From Paracyclopina nana (Eukaryota; Arthropoda; Copepoda; Cyclopoida; Cyclopettidae): a DNA stretch of 64,000 nucleotides. Position numbers and translations under genes: made by a program. Where the stretch lies: the NCBI GenBank assembly GCA_019096065.1, contig JAGUCH010000002.1, positions 13,404,501 to 13,468,500 of the forward strand, written 5' to 3'. The notes beneath the pieces were generated by a model. That model saw only the letters and a program-made list of their open reading frames with translations, ran no database searches and had not been told where the DNA came from. Shown here in pieces: positions 1 to 9,232 of the stretch (the stretch's first letter is position 1; the number at the start of each line of letters is the position of its first letter).

Positions 1-351
1 GCTATTGGAAAGCCATATTCACTGTTTGGTAGGTGACATTGATAGATTGCCATTCTCTCTAAATGGATCAACTGTAAGTGGATTGGGAAAGGAATAGAGA
101 AAAGTTGCTCAACCTGTTGTTGGCTTTTGCATGTTCTCGTGTGCAGGACGTTTTCCTATAAGGCCACACACATTCAATCAATTGACAACCGTATAGGGAT
201 TTAGCCTGCAGTCTTTACTGCCATATGCAGTACTTCTGAGCATGATTGGAGCACTCCTCATGATGCTGAGGGATGCATGGAAATCATCTATTATTCATTG
301 TGGTGCTGCAATCACCTATTGACATGCTAACAGCTTTCCCCTTATTTGTAG
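1..351. other. Upstream intron/leader of the Na,K-ATPase gene
   Basis: No confident coding exon is visible here. The stretch ends in a pyrimidine-rich tract and an AG at 350-351, which looks like the splice acceptor of the long coding exon that follows. The reading frame of that exon is open back to an ATG at 273, but those 26 residues do not resemble the family and are probably intron. The true start codon exon is either to the left of the window or in a small exon here that I could not place in the right phase. Confidence 0.5.
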
Positions 352-3300
352 GCTCCAAAGAAGAGCCTGAATTGGACAACCTGAAAAAAGAGCTGGAATT
401 GGATGTGCACAAAATCACTGTTGAGGAATTGTGCCGAAGACTAGGCACCAACTTGGAAACGGGCATTACCACCTCACAAGCGAAGGCTAATTTGGAGAGG
501 GATGGACCCAATTCGCTTACTCCGCCACCAACCACGCCTGAATGGGTGAAGTTTTGCCAGAATTTATTTGGTGGCTTTGCCATGCTTCTGTGGCTGGGAG
601 CTCTCCTCTGTTTTCTAGCCTACTCCATTCAGTGCACCTCGTTTGAAGAGCCGCCAGATGATAATCTCTACTTGGGCATTGTTCTCACTGGTGTTGTCGT
701 TATCACTGGAGTCTTCTCCTACTACCAAGAGTCCAAGTCATCCAGAATTATGGAATCGTTCAAAAATCTAGTTCCCCAATATGCACTGTGCTTGCGTGAG
801 GGAGACAAGATCAACTTGAAAGCAGAGGATCTGACGATAGGTGATGTTGTCGAGGTCAAGTTTGGAGATCGAATTCCAGCTGATATTAGGATTGTTGAAG
901 CTAGGGGCTTCAAGGTGGACAACTCCTCACTGACTGGTGAATCTGAGCCTCAAACAAGGACGCCTGACTTCACCCATGAAAATCCTCTTGAGACCAAGAA
1001 TTTGGCCTTCTTCTCTACCAATGCAGTTGAGGGAACTGCAAGGGGAATTGTGGTAAACATTGGTGACAATACAGTCATGGGTCGCATTGCTGGACTAGCC
1101 TCCGGATTGGATACTGGGGAGACCCCAATTGCAAAAGAGATTGCCCATTTCATCCACATCATTACTGGTGTGGCTGTTTTCCTGGGGGTGACCTTTTTCA
1201 TCATTGCATTTATCCTTGGCTACCACTGGTTGGATGCAGTCATTTTCCTCATTGGCATCATTGTAGCTAATGTCCCAGAGGGATTGCTCGCAACTGTGAC
1301 AGTCTGCTTAACGCTAACTGCCAAGCGAATGGCCTCCAAAAACTGCCTAGTCAAGAATTTGGAGGCTGTTGAAACTTTGGGCTCAACCTCAACAATATGC
1401 TCTGACAAAACCGGTACACTCACCCAAAACCGTATGACTGTGGCTCACATGTGGTTCGATAACAAAGTTTGGGAGGCAGATACCACAGAAGATCAATCAG
1501 GCTCAAAAGACCTGCGTTCAGAGACAGGATGGAAGAAACTATTTAGGGTGGCTGCTTTGTGCAACAGAGCAGAATTTAAGGTTGGACAAGAAACTATTCC
1601 CATTCTTAAGAGAGAGGTGAATGGAGATGCCTCTGAAGCTGCCCTGCTCAAATGTTGTGAACTAGCCCGGAGCAATGTGGTTGGCTACAGGGGGAAATGG
1701 AACAAGGCCTGCGAAATCCCATTCAACTCAACCAACAAGTATCAACTGTCAATACATGAGAAAGGCGATGAAGATAATGATGATGTGGACCAACATTTGC
1801 TGGTGATGAAAGGCGCCCCAGAGCGAATACTTGACAGATGTTCAACAATACTTATCAAGGGAGAGGAGAAGCCACTTGATGATGAGTGGAAGGATGCATT
1901 TAATCATGCCTACATGGAGCTGGGTGGCCTTGGTGAGAGAGTATTGGGATTCTGTGACTTGAAGCTAGATGCCGAAAAGTTCCCCAAGGACTTTAATTTT
2001 GACGCTGAAGAGGTGAACTTCCCTACTGAAGGACTAAGATTTGTTGGATTGATGTCACTTATTGACCCTCCAAGGGCAGCAGTACCTGATGCAGTGACAA
2101 AGTGCAGATCGGCTGGCATCAAAGTTATCATGGTGACTGGAGACCACCCCATCACTGCCAAAGCTATTGCCAAATCTGTTGGAATTATCTCAGAAGGGAT
2201 GGAGACAGTAGAGGATATAGCACAGCGACTCAACATTCCAGTCAATGAGGTGAATCCATCTGATGCATCTGCAGCAGTTGTGCATGGCGCAGAGCTCAAA
2301 GATCTATCAGAGGAGCAAATTGATGATATCCTACGAAACCATACAGAAATTGTATTTGCCAGAACATCACCTCAACAGAAATTGATCATTGTGGAAGGCT
2401 GCCAGAGGCTGGGTGCTATTGTAGCAGTGACAGGCGATGGAGTTAATGATTCTCCTGCACTCAAAAAAGCTGACATCGGTGTAGCTATGGGGATTGCAGG
2501 GTCAGATGTTTCAAAGCAAGCTGCTGACATGATTCTGCTTGATGACAACTTTGCCTCAATTGTTACTGGAGTAGAGGAGGGGAGACTAATTTTTGACAAC
2601 CTTAAAAAATCCATTGCGTACACCCTCACTTCCAACATTCCTGAAATTTCCCCTTTTCTCCTGTTCATAATAGCGGACATTCCTTTGCCCCTAGGAACTG
2701 TAACAATTCTCTGTATTGACCTGGGAACTGATATGGTGCCTGCCATCTCTATGGCTTATGAGGAAGCCGAATCAGACATAATGAAGAGGCAACCAAGAAA
2801 CCCATTCACAGATCGATTGGTCAATGAGCGTCTCATTTCTATGGCTTATGGACAGATTGGCATGATTCAAGCTTCAGCTGGCTTCTTTGTCTACTTTGTC
2901 ATCCTCGCTGAAAATGGATTTTGGCCAAGTAGACTGCTTGGAATTCGGAGGGCTTGGGACTCGCAATCAATCAATGACCTGGAAGATTCATATGGGCAAG
3001 AGTGGACTTATCGCGACCGCAAAGTCCTTGAGTACACTTGTCACACAGCATTCTTTGTCTCCATTGTTGTGGTCCAATGGGCTGATCTCATAATCTGCAA
3101 AACTCGAAAGAACTCCCTCTTCCAGCAAGGCATGAAAAACTACATGCTCAACTTTGGGCTCTGCTTTGAAACAGCACTGGCAGCCTTTCTCAGCTACACT
3201 CCTGGTATGGACAAAGGTCTCCGAATGTATCCCCTCAAATTCAACTGGTGGCTGCCAGCTATCCCTTTTTCCATTCTCATCTTTATCTATGATGAGACCC

Positions 3301-3359
3301 GCAAGTATGTTCTTCGAAACAACCCAGGTGGCTGGGTAGAAAAAGAAACCTACTACTGA
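352..3359 (+). CDS. Na+/K+-transporting ATPase alpha subunit (5' partial)
   Basis: P2C-type cation pump of the plasma membrane that exports three Na+ and imports two K+ per ATP. The sequence carries the TGES actuator loop, the DKTGTLT phosphorylation motif (Asp codon at 1404), KGAPER in the nucleotide domain, MVTGDHP, the TGDGVNDSP hinge, and the ion-binding PEGLL segment of M4. It ends in the family-typical [10 protein letters not shown]. Nearly the whole pump is in one 3.0-kb exon. The first coding exon is missing: the exon starts after an acceptor AG at position 351, in codon phase 1, and the ATG at 273 is probably intronic. In the M1-M2 loop the two border residues that set ouabain sensitivity in vertebrates, Gln (after YSI) and Asn (before LYLG), are both present, so a cardenolide-sensitive form is inferred. 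Which of several paralogues this is cannot be told. Confidence 0.96.
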
Positions 3360-3376
3360 GAAAAACCCGTAATGAA

Positions 3377-3590
3377 TTAAAACCTAGTGTTCTTGATATT
3401 CCTCCGCGACTTCGTTTTACTACGTTATAGGGTAACGCGTAGAGGCATCAGCTGACCCCATTTTGTTCAGTTCATGGGGATTTCTATGTAGTGAATTGAA
3501 CAAAATGAGTACAGCTGATTTTCTCTACGGTTCACCCTATTACGTAGTAAAACGAAGTCGCGGAGGAATATCTAGAACCCTATTAAAACC
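3377..3590. mobile_element. hAT-type fold-back MITE with 8-bp target duplication
   Basis: A 198-bp element (3385-3582) is an almost complete imperfect palindrome. Its ends are TAGTGTTCTTGATATTCC and, on the other strand, TAGGGTTCTAGATATTCC. It is flanked by an exact 8-bp direct repeat TTAAAACC at 3377-3384 and 3583-3590. An 8-bp duplication and a TAGTG-type terminus are the hallmarks of hAT elements. No transposase is encoded. A 51-bp relative with the same ends lies at 13250-13300. Confidence 0.85.
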
Positions 3591-3959
3591 CTCAGAGTGC
3601 TTTTACGTGTACCTTATAACGCTACTTACAATTATTGTCTACCCCCTGATGAGATATTATTCATGACCCTGTTTACTGCTTCTCTCCTAATCGATATGTA
3701 GAAGTACCCCGATGCTGTATAATGTACTAGGTGGCAGCAGCATTCAATGGATTATAACTATATTATTAGCTTTCACACTCTGCAACAGCAAAGGCAAGAA
3801 ACGGTTTTATGGCAAAATAATGCTCATTAATGCTACACATGCGGATTTCAGTTTTAATGTAGTGATCGCTACTAAAAGATCTGTCTGTTCTACACAATCT
3901 ATTTGAAGTAGTAATAATACATGAAGTTGAACGTTTCTTACTCTGTTGATATATGTGTC
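3591..3959. other. Intergenic, no gene seen
   Basis: AT-rich spacer between the Na,K-ATPase gene and the 3' end of the DcpS/HDDC2 fusion gene. Only short open frames without family character are present. It probably contains the 3' UTRs of the two convergent genes. Confidence 0.5.
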
Positions 3960-6167
3960 TCAACTGGATTGTTGGCAGGCCTTTCTTGATTCGTCGCGTT
4001 TTTGCCTCAGCCTAGCATCCCATGCTGCAACCTCAGGCACTTTGAACACACCTTGAGTGGAGTCAAAAAAGTCTTGCAAAAAGTGGCCCTTCTTTGATTT
4101 CTCCTCATACTCGTAGGCTTGCATGACCATATCAAACTTGTCGAGGTCTTTCGCCAGCTTTGCATCGCTGTCACCAGGGTGCTGCTCTTCGTACCTCTCA
4201 AACGCATTGAAGAACTCCAATGCCATCCTGCCTGTAGGGAGTTCCTTGACTAATGACATCATTGCGTTTATTTCCCTGGTGTGTTTATCCTCAGCAGACA
4301 CATTATCGCTCGGAGTGAGATCTCCGACAATGCATTCAGCCATGTCATGCACTAGAGCAATAATGACAGCAGAGCCATTTAAAATTCTTTTGTCATGGAT
4401 GTCCTGAAAAGATTGCCTATCTTTGCATGATATATTTACGATATGCATACACATACCTCCTCAAAAAGCATAGCCATGACTGCCATTCTGAACATGTGAC
4501 TGGCAACTCTTTCAGGATCTCTGACACCAGATCGCACCCAACCCGTGCGAGGCAGCCTGGTGAGCTCGGAGATTTTCAGGATGAACGTGAGCAAATTCTC
4601 GAGTTCAGTCTCGTCTTGAAACACTTGAATTCTCTCCATGCCTGGGAAGCCGACTTCTTTCATCTTTTTCATCAGAATCTTCGTGTCTGCTCCCTTGCCA
4701 TCACTCTCTTTTTGAACTTCCTCCCACAAAAGAATGGCCTCTTCGAGCTCCAAAATCTTCCGGTAGGCTCGACCTTCTAAAGAATTGTGTTGTACTCCCC
4801 GACGTCCATTGACGTGCCAACAGTAGAGCTCATACAACTTAGCTGCTTTGTCCAGGGGCAGCAAGTCGCAAAGGAAATTTCGCACTTCGTTCAACTTGTC
4901 TTCCCACTCGGAATTCTGGTCGGGCTCTTTTCCTATACAAGTGAAAGCAGAAGAAAGGGCCACTTTCAACAGCCTTTTCCTATTGAGCTCCGGAGTGAGA
5001 CACATCACCATAATGGCCATTCGCCAAGCAGACTCTCCGTAGGTAGCATCCCAATGCTCTCCGCACGGCTCGTGCTTGGCTTTGCCCAAGGCCTTGAAGA
5101 ACTCCAGCAATTTGTCCACATTTGCATCGGCCAACAAACCTCCATTATTAAATACTGGTGACTTTTCAGGACCGAAGTCGTACCCTGCTTTCAGATAGAC
5201 ATTGAATAGTTTGTCCGTCTCCTTGACGACAAACGGAATCAGAGCAGATGCATAGTAGCTACTTTGCCTCTCAATATTCCTGATGACCTTAGTCAGCATG
5301 TGAGCTCTCTCCACACGAATGCCCGGGTCTTCATAATTGAGGTGCGTGAAATGCACGTGGAAGTGGAAGTAAGAAGGCTGGTAATGAATGTAGGCCCGTA
5401 TGCGCGAGTGATGCACACCATACTTGGCTTGGATAGCTTTAGTGCCGCTGTCAAGCATTTTCCGCAAGAGTGGCAAATGACGATTGTTGAGATCACGTAA
5501 TGATTTGATGCGTTTGTTGTGGACGATGCCGATCAAGTAGAGATCATCGATCTGCTTGCCACTCCACTTGAAATCGGGAAGAAAGATGAACCCAGACTCT
5601 GGATCAGGGTCCTCAAAAACAATGCGCTCTGTCTCCTTCTCATGGCTCAATATGTTATACACCCAATCCAACGAGAACTTTTCCGTTTTTATATAGGGCA
5701 AGGTGAGTGTCTGAAAATCACGAAAAAAACCAGCATTAATTGATGTCAGGCGAAGCTATAAGGTTATGGCGAAGTACCGCATAAAGTGCAGGAGTTTCGT
5801 TGATAATGTAAGAGGGTGCAGAGGTGTATTTGGCAATATGTTTGTCAGTCGCTGGATAAATGAGGTTGGCTTTGATGGAGTTGAGGGAAGGTTCCGTGAT
5901 GCATTCGTATTTTCCGTAGATGTCGTTAATGAACTCGGTCTTCAAAGTTGAGTTATGCAGCAGTGCCTGCACTTTCTCAGAGGTGAAAGGCATTTTCTCA
6001 AGCAAAAGAACAGCAGGAGATTCATTTTTGTCTGAGCTGAATCTGCCCTCAACAGTGATGAACTTGCTCTTGGAGTGTTCGCTCAACACTCTCGTGACTT
6101 GAAAGTCCTTCAAGTCTTTTAGGCCGTCTTCCGCTTCACATTTGGCCTTCTTGGCCTCGGATGCCAT
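3960..6167 (-). CDS. Fusion of scavenger decapping enzyme DcpS with two HDDC2-type HD domains
   Basis: Three exons (6167-5778, 5710-4457, 4403-3960) encode about 695 residues; the introns are 67 and 53 nt. Residues 1 to about 305 are DcpS: YPATDKH, the WVYNIL helix, and the HIT triad HFHVH at residues 246-250, which hydrolyses m7GpppN to m7GMP in the known enzyme. Residues about 326-480 align with HDDC2 but have lost the metal ligands: the HM site reads SAW and the HD pair reads SS, so this copy should be dead. Residues about 499-690 form a second, intact HDDC2 domain (His535, His567-Asp568, Glu571, then VGD), a 5'-nucleotidase family. The middle exon runs unbroken from the HIT motif through the pseudo-domain into the start of the active HD domain, so the fusion is in the coding frame, not a gene-prediction artefact. 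The coupling of activities is inferred. Confidence 0.87.
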
Positions 6168-6241
6168 CTAGAAGAGAAAACATGAGATGTATGTAAAGGC
6201 TTTGCAAAGACGTAAATTATTCGAGCAGTCAGGGGTGTATT

Positions 6242-6736
6242 TCATTTGCGGCGCTTAGAAGAAGGTGCACTTCCAGGCGTTGATCTTAACGGCCTTTTCG
6301 TTCCGGTTTTGGGTGTTTCTGCGGCCGGGGGAGGAGCCGCAATCGGGGGCTTTTCTTTGGCTTCTGGATTTTCTTTGGGTTCGACGGCTGGCTTCTTCAT
6401 TTCATTCATGGCATCTTGGAACTCCTTTTTAGGCAACTTGAATTCCTCTCCGTCGCTGTCACAGTTGAAATCCCCGCTATTTTCCACTTTGTCGGCGGCG
6501 TCAAGGTTGTACATTGTGCCCAAGTAGTCCCAAATTGCAGCGGGTGTCACGTCTCTCATCCCACTCTTGGACAATTCGTTGTGGATAAGAACCATGTTGA
6601 AATGCTTGGTGATTCCGGCGGGTTTGAATTTCAAGGCAGCCTTCATTAATTTGAGTTCGTTTTCCACAGTCCATAAGTTAGGACTCGAGCTACTAGATAC
6701 GTCGGCGGATTTTCGTTTGACAGCCATCGCTCTCAA
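6242..6736 (-). CDS. MRG/MORF4L-binding protein (Eaf7/CT20 family)
   Basis: Single exon, 164 residues. The N-terminal half has the family block WTVENELKLMKAALKFKPAG, then ITKHFNMVLIHNELS and the AIWDYLGTMYNLDAAD segment that defines Eaf7/MRGBP. The C-terminal third is a low-complexity Pro/Ala/Lys tail ending in a basic SSKRRK, probably nuclear targeting. MRGBP is a small subunit of the NuA4/TIP60 histone acetyltransferase complex and binds MRG15. The start is at 6736, with a second ATG three codons on (6727); either is possible. It lies head-to-tail with the DcpS fusion gene, only 74 bp upstream of its ATG, so the two may share 3'/5' regulatory sequence. A divergent ERGIC1 gene lies on the other side. 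Confidence 0.85.
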   Translation of the reverse strand: MRAMAVKRKSADVSSSSSPNLWTVENELKLMKAALKFKPAGITKHFNMVLIHNELSKSGMRDVTPAAIWDYLGTMYNLDAADKVENSGDFNCDSDGEEFKLPKKEFQDAMNEMKKPAVEPKENPEAKEKPPIAAPPPAAETPKTGTKRPLRSTPGSAPSSKRRK

Positions 6737-7314
6737 AAGTGGGCGAAAATTCGCGAAATCAGAAAATGGAAATGATGTTTTGTTACTTTTGTAAACAAAT
6801 CTTTCCTCTTAGTTGCTATTTCAATTTTATGGCCCAAGCTCTAACTGGCACTCGGTCAGTGTTACCGTCAACAAACAAAAGCGAAATATTTTTATACTTT
6901 ATTCCGATATTGATTGCTCTTCATTTTTTCCCATCATATATTGCATTTCAACGTTGATCATTTCAAACTGAAACGGCAACCGCAGAAATTGATGAGGCTA
7001 CTATTGCCTTAAAAATGACAGCTCGGATAAAATTATAGCGGTGTTTAGTCTGTGTCTCGTTTTAATTGGTCCTCTAGCCTCATCGCTATTGAAAAACAGA
7101 CAAAAATTATTTCCCAGCCTCATTTAGGGCTAGCGGGCACTTTAGAATGACAGATTCTTGGCTCTCCAACCTGAACTTGACTTTTACAGGCATAAAACTA
7201 TCTCTTTAGGGTAACGCCCTCAGAAACTCAGTTGACAAGTCATCAGCTAAGAAAAAGGGAAAAAGCTGAGTGAAGTGAGAATAAGAAGCGGCCGGAAAAG
7301 TCAGAAAGATCAAG
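6737..7314. promoter_or_regulatory. Divergent promoter region between MRGBP and ERGIC1
   Basis: A 578-bp spacer between two genes transcribed away from each other. It must hold both promoters, but I see no clear TATA box at a convincing distance from either ATG and no repeat. No coding exon is recognisable. Confidence 0.4.
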
Positions 7315-8670
7315 ATGACGTTTGACGTGAAAAGGCTGGACATTTATCGGAAAATCCCCAAGGATTTGACCCAACCGACCACGGCGGGTGCCATCATCTC
7401 GGTCTGCTGCGTCCTGTTCATCTGCTTCATGTTGATGACTGAATTACTCTGGTTTATTTCGCCGGATGTTCGATCTGAATTACATGTCGACAATGCCAAC
7501 CCTACTGACAGGATCCCTGTGCGAATCAACATTTCCTTGCCGAGGTTTGTAGATCGTTGCTTAGCTCATTTTCCTCCTCGTCCGCCCATTCTTCTTCCCA
7601 AAGCAGAGTGCACTCGGTATGATCAACAAGTCGTTCATACATCGGGTCCATAAACTCCTCTAGGGGGTCGCCCTCGACCTCCAGAAGGTCGGCGTCAACG
7701 TCGACTTTTACCTCGTCTTCATTTGCTTTGATGCACTTTGAGTGGTCGTGCAAACCCTCAAAAGTCAAAGGCACCCTTTTTGACTTGTCCTCATCATGCT
7801 CGATCTTATCCTGCTTGTTAAACACTAACGGATTTACTTTTTTACTCATTGTCGGCCAACAATTTGCCCCCCAACACTTTAACGATAATTTTACAGCTAG
7901 CAAGTTATGTGTTTATTCTCTTTCATAGTTTCTTTCCTGCTTATTGAATTTTTTTCATTTCCAGGCTAAAATGCGAGTTCCTCGGCATTGACATCCAAGA
8001 CGATATGGGTAGACATGAAGTCGGTTTTATAGAGAACACTATCAAAACTCCTTTAGGTCTTGGCCAGGAGGGCTGTCTATTTGAAGCTCGATTCCACATA
8101 AACAAGGTATTAGCAATTCAATGTGAAATCCAAATGAATTCTGCTTATGTTGCATCTATTTCACAGGTTCCCGGCAACTTCCACGTTTCAACGCATAGCG
8201 TTGATGTGCAACCTGATAGCTATGACTTTTCTCATGAGATTCATGAAATCAGCTTCGGTTCAAAAATCAAGAAAATTAGCCAAAAGGGCATTGGCTCCTT
8301 CAACTCTCTCGCTGATCGAAGCAAATTGGAGTCGAGTGGGCTAGAATCGCATGAATATGTCATGAAAATTGTACCAACCACCTACGAAGATCTGAGTGGG
8401 ACAAAACTCATTGCATATCAGTACACTTATGCATACAGGAGTTACATTTCCTTCGGACATGGAGGTCGGGTTGTTCCTGCCATTTGGTTCAGATACGACC
8501 TGAACCCCATCACTGTCAAGTATCATGAGACAAGGCCTCCAATTTACCATTTCCTGACCACAGTATGTGCAATCGTTGGCGGCACATTTACAGTAGCCGG
8601 TATTATTGACTCGTGTATCTTCACTGGTCTGGAGATTTTTAAGAAACTCGAGCTTGGCAAGCTCAGTTAG
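7315..8670 (+). CDS. ERGIC1: ERGIC1 (ER-Golgi intermediate compartment protein 1, ERGIC-32)
   Basis: Three exons (7315-7544, 7965-8106, 8167-8670) give 291 residues, close to the 290 of vertebrate ERGIC1. The N-terminus has the family signature DIYRKIPKDLTQPT followed by the first membrane segment (GAIISVCCVLFICFMLM). The lumenal part has DIQDDMGRHEVGF and KVPGNFHVSTHS. The second membrane segment near the C-terminus has CAIVGGTFTVAGIIDSCIF. ERGIC1 works with ERGIC2/ERGIC3 in cycling between ER and Golgi. Intron 2 is 60 nt, has no in-frame stop, and could be read through, but conservation (INK joined to VPGNFHV) shows it is removed. Intron 1 is unusually long for this region (420 nt) and carries an antisense ORF described separately. 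Confidence 0.95.
7526..7849 (-). CDS. Candidate DSS1/SEM1-like acidic protein nested antisense in ERGIC1 intron 1
   Basis: A 107-residue open frame on the strand opposite ERGIC1, starting at the ATG at 7849. The C-terminal half is strongly acidic and has the spacing seen in DSS1/SEM1: an LLE...EEF block, then LWEEEWADEEENELSNDL. DSS1 likewise has LLEEDDEFEEF followed by a W-x3-W acidic segment and an FSNQL helix start. The final helix of DSS1 is not present; the frame stops after 8 more residues. The last 19 nt overlap ERGIC1 exon 1 on the other strand. DSS1 is a proteasome-lid and BRCA2 partner. This could be a divergent functional gene, a decayed retrocopy, or a chance acidic frame; the similarity is by eye only. 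Confidence 0.45.
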   Translation of the reverse strand: MSKKVNPLVFNKQDKIEHDEDKSKRVPLTFEGLHDHSKCIKANEDEVKVDVDADLLEVEGDPLEEFMDPMYERLVDHTECTLLWEEEWADEEENELSNDLQTSARKC

Positions 8671-9232
8671 TCATCGTTTGCTAACCAAGAGCTTTTGTGA
8701 TCTGTCTTCTTCCGCTAAAAAGCTTACAAGCTCTCTCTCTTAAATCCATATAACAGCCCTTGCCTTACTTTGCTATGACATGTTACCTTCATACGATATA
8801 GTTAAAGAAGAATCTGTGAGTGTTCATTCAGGCCTACACTTTTTAAGATGACCAGAAAATGGAAAGCATTTTTACTACAATTGTTCAATTTTTAATTGAA
8901 ATACACCCAAGCCGTTTGAATAATGATTAGTGATTTTCAAATTTGAAATTGCGTTACTTCTGCTCTTTCTGTGAAGGTGTCGATTCTATACTGCATTTTT
9001 CGGGATTTCATTGTACACGAAGGGAAATCATTACCTTGGACCTGTTCACATGGTACATTGTAGGGGACATTTTGGTCAAATGTTTTTATTTTTTAGCCTA
9101 CAGCCAATCCGATTAATCGCAAATCTCCCCGAATAATGAAAAGGAATACTTTGAAAAGTCCGCAATGTCAGAAGTCCTGATATATAAAATCCTCATGTGA
9201 AAAGTCCTAATGTAAAAAGTCCTGACGTGAAG
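8671..9232. other. ERGIC1 3' region and short degenerate repeats
   Basis: Convergent 3' ends of ERGIC1 and DDX56. No gene seen. The last 90 bases hold a small degenerate tandem repeat (separate entry). Confidence 0.5.
9148..9232. repeat. Degenerate ~15-bp tandem repeat
   Basis: About five loose copies of a word like AAAAGTCCTNATGTG occur just downstream of the DDX56 stop codon. They would be transcribed in the DDX56 3' UTR as CACAT...AGGACTTTT units. Function unknown; probably a young simple-sequence expansion. Confidence 0.5.

Noticed and set aside
273-351. ATG at 273 as the Na,K-ATPase start
   Set aside because: The 26 residues it adds have no family resemblance and end at a clear pyrimidine tract plus AG at 350-351.
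8107-8166. Reading ERGIC1 exon 2 through to exon 3 without splicing
   Set aside because: The 60-nt stretch has GTATTA...CACAG borders, its 20 residues are absent from the family, and removing it restores INK-VPGNFHV.
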